DNA of 35,039 nt from Spirulina sp. SIO3F2 (GTDB lineage Bacteria; Cyanobacteriota; Cyanobacteriia; Cyanobacteriales; Spirulinaceae): positions 1 to 35,039 of the forward strand of contig JAAHHN010000051.1 in NCBI GenBank assembly GCA_010672165.1, read 5' to 3'. The position numbers were made by a program, and so were the translations under genes. Within the stretch, counting starts at the first letter, position 1, and each line of letters begins with the position of its first letter. A model generated the notes under the pieces. That model was given only the letters and a program-made list of their open reading frames with translations, did no database searches and had not been told where the DNA came from. Below are positions 9,414 to 17,557 of this stretch, one piece after another.

Positions 9414-10259
9414 CTATCCCTTATCCCATAAGGTTTCTGGAAACAACTGATGACGCGCTCTCAATGGAGCAGCAACTTTGCGCTTAATTTTTTGCTTCAG
9501 GGTCTGCCAACCTTGCATTGTGCACAGCATACGAGCACGCTGCTTGGTTTGAGGCGAGACAACTTTTCTGGCGAGGGCAACTGCTTGATTCATCACCGGG
9601 ACTTGGTCAAACCATGAGGGAGAAACATCACTGGCTGAACTGCGCTGATTCGCCACAGACGGTATAGCAATTAAGCGATTGATCTCAGGGTGCTGCCATT
9701 TAAACACATTGAGTGCGCCATCGAGCGACATGGGACCGTAGAGGCGATCGCCAACCGGCCCAACAAGCAAAGCTTCCAAAAAATCAATCAGCATCTGAAT
9801 GCTTTTGCCATTAACGGCATAGCAGTGAGAACCAATTTTCTCACCCGAGAAAGAACGGAGTATCGGGAGACTTTTTCCGTAATTTGGCTCATCTCCATGA
9901 CCACAGTAGCCAAACTGAACGAATGACCAGTCCTTAGACATTAATTGCTCAAGTAAATACGCCTCATGTTGTTTGAATTCTGGTGCGAACTCCAAATCAT
10001 CTTCTACAATCAAAACATTACGTAAGCCCTGTGCTTGAGCTTCTTTCAGGATTTCTAAATGGCTCAAAAAGCAGCCTTTTGCGCCAATTGACTTAAATGG
10101 AAATGCTTCTTTGGGTTGAATGGCTGAAAATAATTCAACCTTGCCGACTTGCAAGGGCATCCCTGCTTTTTGAAGTTCTTTCGCAATTTCATGACGGCGA
10201 TCAACTCGTTTGGGCAAGTTAATAACATAAGCCCGCTCAAAAAACTCACTAAACTTCAT
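9414..10259 (-). CDS. GT25-family glycosyltransferase
   Basis: The ATG at 10259 (MKFSEFFERAYVINLPKRVD) is preferred over 10289 because YVINL with an R-D-R helix is the standard GT25 N-terminus. The product is then 281 residues. Members of this family (such as Lex2/LpsA) add galactose or glucose to lipooligosaccharide. Visible features are CFLSHLEIL, the DXD-type metal site LIVEDDLEF, and SLDGAL. The C-terminal basic segment (KQKIKRKVAAPLRARH) is unlike the core and may touch membrane. Neighbours give no polysaccharide cluster, so the acceptor is unknown. The gene is AT-richer than rlmN next to it, which fits acquisition. Confidence 0.85.
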   Translation of the reverse strand: MKFSEFFERAYVINLPKRVDRRHEIAKELQKAGMPLQVGKVELFSAIQPKEAFPFKSIGAKGCFLSHLEILKEAQAQGLRNVLIVEDDLEFAPEFKQHEAYLLEQLMSKDWSFVQFGYCGHGDEPNYGKSLPILRSFSGEKIGSHCYAVNGKSIQMLIDFLEALLVGPVGDRLYGPMSLDGALNVFKWQHPEINRLIAIPSVANQRSSASDVSPSWFDQVPVMNQAVALARKVVSPQTKQRARMLCTMQGWQTLKQKIKRKVAAPLRARHQLFPETLWDKG

Positions 10260-10669
10260 CACTGCTCCTTTATGGTGTCTACAAATCAACCATAATCGCC
10301 TGGGAATTAGAGTTACAAGATCACTTTAGTGCTAATTTGATCGCCAAAATAATGAGTTTATTTTGATCTTGCTAAAATTATTGGCATCAGCTACTTATCA
10401 GTATTGCAAACATATAGGAATGATCAAATGAGTATTTTATGTACGACTAATGACGTATTGAAAACAAATATTTAACCGTGATTTGGCGAGGATGGACTAA
10501 TGATGTTAGTTTTCGTTTAGTGTGCATACCCTCCACTTCAGTGAGTAGTCATCAGTAAACAGTTATCAATCAGTGTAGAGCACGATCGCAGCCATACCGA
10601 GATAGGAAAAAGTGATAAGGTCAATTCAAGACCCCTTGTAACAGTTGACCCAAAACGCATATCAGCTGA
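10260..10669. other. AT-rich region between divergent glycosyltransferase and EAD1-like operon
   Basis: No coding frame is credible. The stretch is visibly AT-rich (for example around 10330-10480) and must contain the two divergent promoters. No specific operator or terminator could be assigned. Confidence 0.5.
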
Positions 10670-11727
10670 ATGTTAAAGCTCACCAGCGGCGACCGCCAAC
10701 AACTCCGCACAGCCATAACCTCCAGCTTTCGCAAATATTCGCATCTTAGAATGTTTGTCTCGGATTCTTTTGAAGACGTGCGGCTCAATGATATCGCCAC
10801 ATCACAAGCGCTCAAGGTTGCGGCGGATGATCTAATCGAGCACTTTGAAGAACAGGGTACAGTCTCAGCACTGATTTTGGCGCTCTACAAAGAGCGGCCG
10901 CGCAACCCAGAGATTCAACGTTGCTGGGGCGATTGCAGGACTTTTTGCAAAGCAGACTGCTACTGGATGATGAATTAGGGATTGGCGCTAATGTATCGCT
11001 GGATTGGACAGAGCCTTGGGATGATGTCCAGCTCGAAGCCTTTTTGCCCCGTCAGTTTGCTTATGAAGCAGATGTTGGGGCACTCTATCGGGGTCTTCAG
11101 CTGGCTAATGCCGTCTGTAAGATTTCGTTTACAGATAGCGATCACACCGGAACGGGCATCCTCATTGCGCCTGACCTGGTTCTGACCAACTATCATGTCT
11201 TGAGTCCTCAGCTCGTTGAGGAGAAAACCCAACTAGAAGCGCTGGCCCAGTCCCTACAATTTGAATTTGGCTATATTAGTCAAGAAAACACGGACTCAGT
11301 CCCAACTGATTGTTTCAATACGGCTGCCAGTGAGCCCGTTTTAGCCTGGAGTCCAGCTCCGCAATTAGACTATGTATTGTTGCGGGTGGCAGGGGCAATC
11401 GTGCAAGCTGATTACCTTAAGCCCGTTTCGATGTCATCAGTTCGTGAGCCCAGTCCCCGAACGAGTTTAAACTTGCTTCAGCATCCAGCCGGCCAGACGC
11501 TGAAAGTTTCCCTGAGCACCAATGGTGTAGTGCAAACTGATCCACAGCGGGGACGAATTTGGTATGTTAATCGTACCCAAGGGGGTTCAAGTGGTTCACC
11601 CTGTTTTACAGGGGATTGGGATTTCGTGGCATTACACCATGCCTCGGTCCCACGAGGATTTGGTAGCCTGCGAGAAGGAATTCTACTTCAGTCAATTGTT
11701 GCTGAAATTGAGAGTTTTCTAGCGTAA
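10670..11727 (+). pseudogene. EAD1-like domain fused to a trypsin-like serine protease, split by a frameshift
   Basis: The ATG at 10670 starts MLKLTSGDRQQLRTAITSSF, an EAD1-like adaptor whose last part reads LILALYKERPRNPEIQR. At about 10920 the frame must shift by one base: inserting one base gives NPEIQR-LLGRLQDFLQSRL and leads into the protease frame (10921-11727). The protease has GTGILIAPDLVLTNYHVL (histidine), LDYVLLRV (aspartate) and GGSSGSPCF (serine, second S), a complete triad at residues 92, 150 and 224 of that frame. No ATG and no clear ribosome site starts the second frame, only TTG, so a true fusion of about 350 residues is the best reading. Alternatives are a real break or a sequence error. 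EAD-bearing proteases are known effectors in conflict systems. Activity here is inferred. Confidence 0.75.
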
Positions 11728-11737
11728 GGAGTCACAG

Positions 11738-11848
11738 ATGGGTCGTAGGATAGTCTGGACAGCGTATAAATCAGAGAGGATGGAGACAAGCATAGTGCTA
11801 CTGTTCTTCACTTCAGCAATTTCCCCATTACCCACGCCAAAGCAGTAA
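11738..11848 (+). pseudogene. remnant of the small membrane protein gene, missing about 101 internal codons
   Basis: The ATG at 11738 gives 36 residues. They read MGRRIVWTAYKSERMETS, then IVLLFFTSAISPLPTPKQ. The first 18 match residues 1-18, and the rest matches residues 120-136, of the membrane protein at 749-1159. The deletion keeps frame and removes the first two membrane helices. As in that locus, the stop is followed by the two bases CG and then the ATG of an EAD1-like gene. It starts 11 bases after the protease stop. It could be a dead remnant or a short peptide. Confidence 0.75.
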
Positions 11849-11850
11849 CG

Positions 11851-14583
11851 ATGGAATGGAATGGTCAACAAAAAGAAAAGCTACGTGATACGTTAGTTGC
11901 GATTTACAGCAGTTCCGCTAAGTTGCGGCAGTTCGTTTCTTTTAAACTCGACAGAAACCTCAATGAAATAGCCCCGACATCAGATATTGGCGAACAAGCC
12001 TTTGAACTGATTGAAACAGCCTGTGGTGAGGGTTGGATTGATCAGCTATACCAAGAATTATGCAACGCTAATAAACGCATGCCTACCGTTATTCGGCTAC
12101 AGAAAATCATTCAGAATGGTAGTCAGAATGGCAGCCCTGCGACGATAGAGAAGACGGCTGAACTGGTTACTCAAACTGTATCTGAGATATCCCAAGAGAT
12201 TTTACAGTTAGAATTGGAGATCAAAAAAACTGTAGATCAACTCAGGAAAGAAAGAAGTGAGATTATTCGAGAAATTGTCAACATTACAGAAGTAGAGTGG
12301 TTAAATCAATTAAGAAACCAATATAAAAAAGCTCTGGGAGAAATCACTCATCATATTGGCACTTGGATGAATGCCGAACGAACAACAATTTATTTCCTCA
12401 ATAATGATCGAGATCAACTGTGGTCTATTTTTGCTCAAGGTGATGAAGAGGTAAATCGCCCTATTGAGATTAGTTTAAGAATTGGAGATGGTATTGCTGG
12501 AAGAGTTGCCCAACATAAAAATGTAATCAATATCTCGTATCCTGCCCGTGACTGTGAGCATTCAGAAGAGATCTTAAAACAAGATGAGCGTAATAACTTC
12601 AAAACCCATACTTTATTAACTATACCTATTAAGAATGATACGGAAGAAACATTTGCAGTTATTCAATTCGTGAACCGCTGGCGAACTGGCAATGATGAGA
12701 CAATTGAGCCTAACGAAAAAAATTATCAGCGATACAGTCGTAAGGGTTTTACAGATGAAGACAAACAGAACTTTATAAAGTTAGTTAAAAAAACATCAAT
12801 TCAGCGAATGTTGGAGGGCTTACAAGACTACTACAACCTCGCTCAGCAACTTAAAGGGAGTATAAAATCGACTCAAGCCGCTCAAGCGCTCAGTCAGAGT
12901 AGTGATGACTTTAGTGAAGCTCTACAGCAAATCATGACGGCAGCGAAAGACCTGATGAATGCAGACCGTAGTACGCTGTGGATTCTTGATCATACGGAAC
13001 AGAAACTGTGGAGCCAAATCCCAGATAGAGAGGGCAAGCTACGAGAGATTAGTATCAAAGTAGACCAAGGTTATGCAGGCAAAGTGGCGAGAGAGGTTAT
13101 TAATACAGGGGAATATTATGCCCTAAATATTCCGTTTGATGTATATAAAAATCCTTATTCTGAGACTGCTCGAAAATCTGATAAAGCTAATAATTATCGT
13201 ACCTGTAGTTTGCTCTGTATGCCAGTGCTCACCCATGATGAAAAATCTGGCAATCAGCGATTGATTGGTGTAACGCAACTGCTTAATAAGTTTCAGGAGG
13301 GTTTCTCAAGCTGGACTCCCAGTGGCAACAAAATATATGAACAGATTCCTCCTTGCTTTGAAACCAGTTTTACACAAGATGATGAGCGCCGGATGAGAGC
13401 GTTTAATGCCCAGGTCGCTGTTGTTTTACAAGGTGTGCAAAGATCAACGATTGAACCCAAAGCCATTTTATTTAGGCTACTCGAGAGTGCAGCCCTGATT
13501 GTAAGCGAATACTTGCCATCAGAATCAGCAATTATTTACTTATTTAATGAGCGAAATCATCTTCTTTGGACAATTATCAAGACAAACCAGAGTAATCAAG
13601 ATGTATTTGAAACGCTTGAGATCCCAGTCGGGCAAGGTGATATTGGAGAGGTCGCAGTAACAGGCCAGGATAAGTTTATTCATCAGAATCCTGGACGCGC
13701 CAGACGTGGAACTTACGACAAGAGCAAATTGATTTTTCCTTTGTTTGATAATAATCAGCGATTACTAGCAGTCGTCGAGGCTCGTCATAAGCGGATAGTC
13801 TCCCAAACAGTGAAAGAAACAACCGAATATATCGGGTTTAGTCAGAGTGATAAGGAGATTTTCTTTGGCCGCTTCTTTAAGTCTTTTCTTGAACAAATCC
13901 ATAGCTGTCATGCATTTTATGAAACTTTAAATATTCAAATCTATGCATCACAGCTAATCAATGCTCAACGACAAGTCCTCAGTTCTGGTCGTGAGCATTA
14001 TATGGAAAAGGTTATGGAATCAGCTCGCACATTAGTGAATGCTGATCGCTGTACCTTGTGGCGACTTAGCACAGATCAGACGATGTTAATAGCGGATGGA
14101 TACGTAGATGGAACGGGCTTAAAAGCGCTGAATCTCCAGGTGGGAATTGGGGATGGATACGTTGGTCAAGCGGCACAGATTATTTTGGCTAAAAAATCCC
14201 ACTCGGCGAATGAATCTTATTTCCTAAAGTTTGATTGTGATATTTATTGCCTGGAGCATGAGCAGGGTAAGACTGCCCGAGAAACGGATAGAGAGACAGG
14301 ATATCGTACCTGTAGTCTCCTCTGCATGCCGATTCTCAATCGGGAAAAGGAGTTGCTCGGAATTCTCCAGCTTTTAAATAAGTTAAATAGGACGGCTGAA
14401 ACCTTAGATGATTATACTCAATATATTGAGTCAGGTGAGATTCCTGCTTGTTTTGATGCAAGTTTTGATGATCTAGATATCCAACAGTTGGATCAGTTTA
14501 ACCAAATTGTGGGCGCACTTATTTATGAAGAAGTGACATTGGCAGAAGTCCGGAGTAAAACTGAGGAGCTAAAACAACTATAA
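11851..14583 (+). CDS. EAD1-like protein with coiled coil and four GAF domains
   Basis: The 910-residue protein begins MEWNGQQKEKLRDTLVAIYS. Residues 1-90 are EAD1-like (matching the neighbour at 743). Residues about 100-150 are coiled coil (EISQEILQLELEIKK). Then come GAF-like domains at about 150-315, 345-530, 535-690 and 710-895. GAF2 and GAF4 share RTCSLLCMP and a QLLNK segment. GAF2 carries a recognisable NKFDE pattern (N479, K480, F507, D510/D511, E512), a motif linked to cyclic nucleotide binding in other GAF proteins. GAF4 has NKFD but not the final E. No kinase, GGDEF or cyclase domain follows: the protein ends shortly after GAF4 (TEELKQL), nine bases before an IS-type inverted repeat, so a lost C-terminus is possible. 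A sensor that recruits effectors through EAD1 is inferred. Confidence 0.8.
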   Translation: MEWNGQQKEKLRDTLVAIYSSSAKLRQFVSFKLDRNLNEIAPTSDIGEQAFELIETACGEGWIDQLYQELCNANKRMPTVIRLQKIIQNGSQNGSPATIEKTAELVTQTVSEISQEILQLELEIKKTVDQLRKERSEIIREIVNITEVEWLNQLRNQYKKALGEITHHIGTWMNAERTTIYFLNNDRDQLWSIFAQGDEEVNRPIEISLRIGDGIAGRVAQHKNVINISYPARDCEHSEEILKQDERNNFKTHTLLTIPIKNDTEETFAVIQFVNRWRTGNDETIEPNEKNYQRYSRKGFTDEDKQNFIKLVKKTSIQRMLEGLQDYYNLAQQLKGSIKSTQAAQALSQSSDDFSEALQQIMTAAKDLMNADRSTLWILDHTEQKLWSQIPDREGKLREISIKVDQGYAGKVAREVINTGEYYALNIPFDVYKNPYSETARKSDKANNYRTCSLLCMPVLTHDEKSGNQRLIGVTQLLNKFQEGFSSWTPSGNKIYEQIPPCFETSFTQDDERRMRAFNAQVAVVLQGVQRSTIEPKAILFRLLESAALIVSEYLPSESAIIYLFNERNHLLWTIIKTNQSNQDVFETLEIPVGQGDIGEVAVTGQDKFIHQNPGRARRGTYDKSKLIFPLFDNNQRLLAVVEARHKRIVSQTVKETTEYIGFSQSDKEIFFGRFFKSFLEQIHSCHAFYETLNIQIYASQLINAQRQVLSSGREHYMEKVMESARTLVNADRCTLWRLSTDQTMLIADGYVDGTGLKALNLQVGIGDGYVGQAAQIILAKKSHSANESYFLKFDCDIYCLEHEQGKTARETDRETGYRTCSLLCMPILNREKELLGILQLLNKLNRTAETLDDYTQYIESGEIPACFDASFDDLDIQQLDQFNQIVGALIYEEVTLAEVRSKTEELKQL

Positions 14584-14592
14584 AGATCATAC

Positions 14593-15007
14593 CTAAGTAC
14601 AGGACAAAAAAAGGAGAGGATTGAAGGAGAAATTAAAGTTTGAATCAAAGCCAGAAGTGGAATTAGAGAAAAAACGGCGGAGAATATCGAAACCATAACG
14701 GAAAAGACTACGAGCACGACGCCCATGCGTCTTGAGCTTGATGGGCTTTTGAGCATGACGCCATAAACCCGCCTTCATCGCCCAAACAAAAGCAATCGCT
14801 AGTAGAGCCAAGAGTTTAGAAAGACGAGCAGCATCAGTAAAGTGGGTAGACTCAAGGCAAAAGCCCCGTGTCTTGAGCGCCCCAAAGAGAGTCTCAATAC
14901 CCTAGCGACGGGCATAATCTGAGGCTGCGGTGTGGACAGAGGCATTAGTAATCAGAATCAGAAAGGCATCATCATCTTTCGCTGTTGGTGCGAGATGAGT
15001 GCCGATT
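14593..15007 (-). pseudogene. 3' fragment of an IS4-family transposase
   Basis: The minus-strand frame reads APTAKDDDAFLILITNAS, then DYARR, a TAG at 14904-14902, GIETLFGALKTRGF and KLLALLAIAFVWAM, and ends at 14593. With tryptophan in place of the TAG it matches the IS4 signature Y-x2-R-x3-E-x6-K (YARRWGIETLFGALK). The N-terminal catalytic part is missing and the upstream side continues into unrelated repeat sequence. It is dead. Confidence 0.85.
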
Positions 15008-15167
15008 CTGAGTACAGGGCAAAAATCAGAAAATTTCTGAAACCCTGATAATTTCGTAGGCTGGGTTGACGAAGGAAACCCAAAACCAGCAAGGATTATA
15101 GTGAATGTGTTGGGTTTCGCTATAGCTCTGCCCAACCTACAGCCTATAACTTTGGTCCTGTACTGAG
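15008..15167. repeat. MITE-like unit with the same terminal repeats
   Basis: This 160-base piece has inverted ends CTGAGTACAGGGC and GTCCTGTACTGAG (11 of 13 match) and no gene. Its middle carries a common cyanobacterial repeat, GTAGGCTGGGTTGACGAAGG, and near the end TGGGTTTCGCTATAGCTCTG, with CCCAACCTAC. It could be a small non-autonomous copy of the element. Confidence 0.5.
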
Positions 15168-15210
15168 ATAAATTTATCCCCTGTGTGTAAGCGCATTTGC
15201 AATCAAAGAA

Positions 15211-15234
15211 AAACCCAGCCGTGAAGCTGGGTTT
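15211..15234. terminator. rho-independent terminator-like hairpin
   Basis: AAACCCAGC and GCTGGGTTT form a nine-base-pair stem with a six-base loop, flanked by A-rich and T-containing sequence. It sits at the 3' ends of both the plus-strand EAD1-like/GAF region and the minus-strand gene ending at 15297. Confidence 0.7.
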
Positions 15235-15296
15235 AATGTGTGTGAGGAGTCAAGAGGAAATCGAGAGAGAAACTAAAAATCTGAATTAGCCGAGTA

Positions 15297-15491
15297 TTAG
15301 TCGATGCTCAAGCGGCCGCGATAGACAGAGCGGAGAATGCGATCGATCGCGTGGCGTTCGTCGTCTTCAATATCTTCTGTGAGGATGGCGGCGAGCAAGC
15401 CGTAGCGATCAGCTTCGGTCAAGGTCTGGGTTTGGGCAGAATCAGCGAACATTGCGGAGATGGAGCCGGGGAGGAGGTCGAGTTGGGGCAT
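15297..15491 (-). CDS. small conserved cyanobacterial protein, function unknown
   Basis: The 64-residue product starts MPQLDLLPGSISAMFADSAQ and contains LTEADRYGLLAAIL followed by DDERHAIDRILRSVYRGRL. It is soluble and helix-rich, and resembles short proteins that I recall as common in cyanobacteria but unnamed. GC content and codon use fit the chromosomal background. No partner gene is obvious. Confidence 0.7.
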   Translation of the reverse strand: MPQLDLLPGSISAMFADSAQTQTLTEADRYGLLAAILTEDIEDDERHAIDRILRSVYRGRLSID

Positions 15492-15858
15492 GGATCGGAT
15501 GGGTTTCTCTCTACAGTTATAAGTATCCGTTTTTTGCCCGGCTTGCTCCGTGATGAGGTCACACCCTCTAGCGTGAACTTTGTCGCGATCGCGGTTGATG
15601 GGGCTAACGGGAGAAGAGTGGGGTCAGTTGGGTTTGGGCGCGATCGTGCTCTTGGAACTGTGTGAGGGGGATCACTAAGTTGCTGCTGGCATAATTACAG
15701 GAATTCCAGGTTAAGGAGCGGAGCTCCAGAGTACAATTCTGCTATTGGCGGTTGAAATGTAGAGCTAGTTAGGTACTGTTATCAGATTTGCTGAATCCTT
15801 GGACTCGCTGCCCTAAGTAATATCGATTACTTCAGGATGAGATTCCTCCATCTCTCTT

Positions 15859-16461
15859 ATGAAGAAAGCAGATATAAACCAAGATCAAGAACATAGATAT
15901 GAACCAAGAGACTGCAACAAAAAGATTGCAGCTAAGTTCTGTACTGGAGTGTTAATTTGTCTCATTGGGGTGGCACTGTGCTCAGCTTGCTTGATCTTGC
16001 TGGTGGTAGCGGTACTGAGAATTCCTCGACCTGATCCAAAGCCATTGCTAGAAACCAAGCGCTGTATTGAATGTTTCATGATAAATGCTAATCTGCGGGA
16101 GGCTGACCTAAAGGAGGCTCATATATATGGGGCCTTTATGTCCAATGCTGATTTGTAAAGGGCTGACCTTCAGAGGGCTTTCATATCAGGAGCTGATTTG
16201 CGGGGAGTTAACCTGAGAGAAGCTGATCTGAGAGGAGCTACACTAAATGGGTCTATTCTGCGGAAGGCTGATCTGAGAGAGGCGAACTTAGACAAGACAG
16301 ATCTGAGTGACACTGACCTGAAGGGGGCTAAGCTAAATGGGGCTAATTTGCAGGAGGCTAACCTGGATAATGCTGAACTGATTCGGGCTGACCTAACTGG
16401 AGCCATCTGGACTGACGGCTCTATGTGTAGCAATAAAAACTGTGACGGAAGAGCCTACTAG
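15859..16461 (+). pseudogene. membrane-anchored pentapeptide-repeat protein with an internal stop
   Basis: The frame from 15859 has a basic N-terminus, a hydrophobic segment at about residues 30-53 (GVLICLIGVALCSACLILL), then KRCIECFMINANLREADLKEA. A TAA at 16156-16158 lies exactly between A(D/N)Lxx units (ADL-stop-RADLQRA). The same frame then continues for 100 codons of A(D/N)LxxA repeats up to GAIWTDGSMCSNKNC, the usual family end. CAA (Gln) to TAA by one substitution would explain it. Pentapeptide repeats form a right-handed beta helix. Their role here is unknown. The gene is therefore probably inactive, or makes a truncated protein. Confidence 0.85.
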
Positions 16462-16666
16462 TATTGCCTGTTGGGCTAAGGTTTCTGTTCGAATCTAGCA
16501 CTAATAATGTCACTATTACCCACTGCACATAGGCTAGATCTTATCAATCCGCTGATGCTTTTCTAGCGTCAAATGATGTGGTGAATGATTCACTCAATAT
16601 CTTCAGGCAGTAGAAATATCTTAAGACTACTATCGCTAATTCTCTACCTCTAAACACACCCCCAAC

Positions 16667-17374
16667 TCAACACATTCCCAGCTCTTCACCCCCTGTACAA
16701 ATCAACCCCAACCGCAACGCCTTAACGATTGCTTGGGTACGATTACGTACCTCCAACTTCTCAAAAATTGAAGTCAAATGCGCCTTCACCGTCGCCACCG
16801 TGACATAAAGACGATGGGCGATCGCATTATTTGATTCCCCCTGCACTAGCCAATGCAAAACCTCCTGCTCCCGCTCCGTCAAATCGAGCGATCGCACCAC
16901 CTGCAAAACATTTTGGTTAAGAAACTGAAACTGCCGAAAAAAGCAGGTTGTCACCTCCGGCGACAGATACACCTGACCCTGCATCACCGTCTGAATCGCT
17001 GGATTGAGTTGTTGGCGAAGGGTTTCTTTAAAAATATAGCCCCGCGCCCCTGCTTGCATGGCCTTAAAGACCCAATGATCCGCCTCATTGGTAGAGAGGG
17101 CTAAAACCCGACCGGCGTAGCCCTGCTCCCGCAACTGCACCATCATTTCAATGCCACTCCCCTCCGCAAGTTCTAAGTCCAAAATAATCAGATCGGGTTT
17201 TTGCCGTGCTGCCAAGGCCAACGTTGCCGTGAGGGTTGCCGCCTCACCCACAATAGTGAAGGGTTGATTATCTAGAAACGGATAGAAGCTGAGCAGCGAT
17301 CGCAACTGACTACGAAACCGAGGTTCACTATCCACAAGTAGGATCGACAAGGTTTGTAGTTGCATTGTGGTCAT
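16667..17374 (-). CDS. NarL/LuxR-family response regulator
   Basis: A two-domain transcription factor of 235 residues. The ATG at 17374 is chosen over the TTG at 17380 because a GGAG ribosome site lies ten bases upstream. The receiver domain has the VDSEP acidic pocket, the phosphoacceptor aspartate in ILDLELAEG and a lysine in GYIFKE. The C-terminal LuxR helix-turn-helix reads LTEREQEVLHWLVQG, then ATVKAHLTSIFEKL. No histidine kinase is adjacent, so the partner is elsewhere. It is divergent from the Rieske oxygenase gene, which may be its target. Confidence 0.9.
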   Translation of the reverse strand: MTTMQLQTLSILLVDSEPRFRSQLRSLLSFYPFLDNQPFTIVGEAATLTATLALAARQKPDLIILDLELAEGSGIEMMVQLREQGYAGRVLALSTNEADHWVFKAMQAGARGYIFKETLRQQLNPAIQTVMQGQVYLSPEVTTCFFRQFQFLNQNVLQVVRSLDLTEREQEVLHWLVQGESNNAIAHRLYVTVATVKAHLTSIFEKLEVRNRTQAIVKALRLGLICTGGEELGMC

Positions 17375-17557
17375 AGTCAAAAATCTCCGAGAATGCCCAT
17401 CCTATGGGTTGGGTTTAGGCGATGTTGCTTTTCTCAGTATCGTGATTCTGATGAGATCCTCCAATACATAAATAGTGATAAAAAGTATGATCTTGACCCC
17501 ACAATAGATAAAATTACGATTTGTTAAGCTAGAACTTGTTGTGTTGGAGTTGTGCTG

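Larger units (their letters stand above)
14593..15167. mobile_element. IS4-type remnant bounded by inverted repeats
   Basis: The left end CTAAGTACAGGAC (14593-14605) and the right end GTCCTGTACTGAG (15155-15167) are inverted repeats that match at 12 of 13 bases. A third copy, CTGAGTACAGGGC (15008-15020), lies inside in the left-end orientation and marks the start of non-transposase sequence. No matching target duplication was found. The remnant lies nine bases after the stop of the GAF gene. Confidence 0.65.

Noticed and set aside
10900-10978. Programmed -1 frameshift in the EAD1-protease gene
   Set aside because: No X-XXY-YYZ heptamer in the right phase. CTTTTTG is the only run and it fits poorly.
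15351-15665. 104-codon plus-strand frame over the small protein gene
   Set aside because: It is antisense to the minus-strand 64-residue gene, with unnatural composition.
16667-17557. Sigma-70 promoter with TTGACC near 17492
   Set aside because: The candidate -10 (TAAAAT) is only about ten bases away, too close for a normal promoter.
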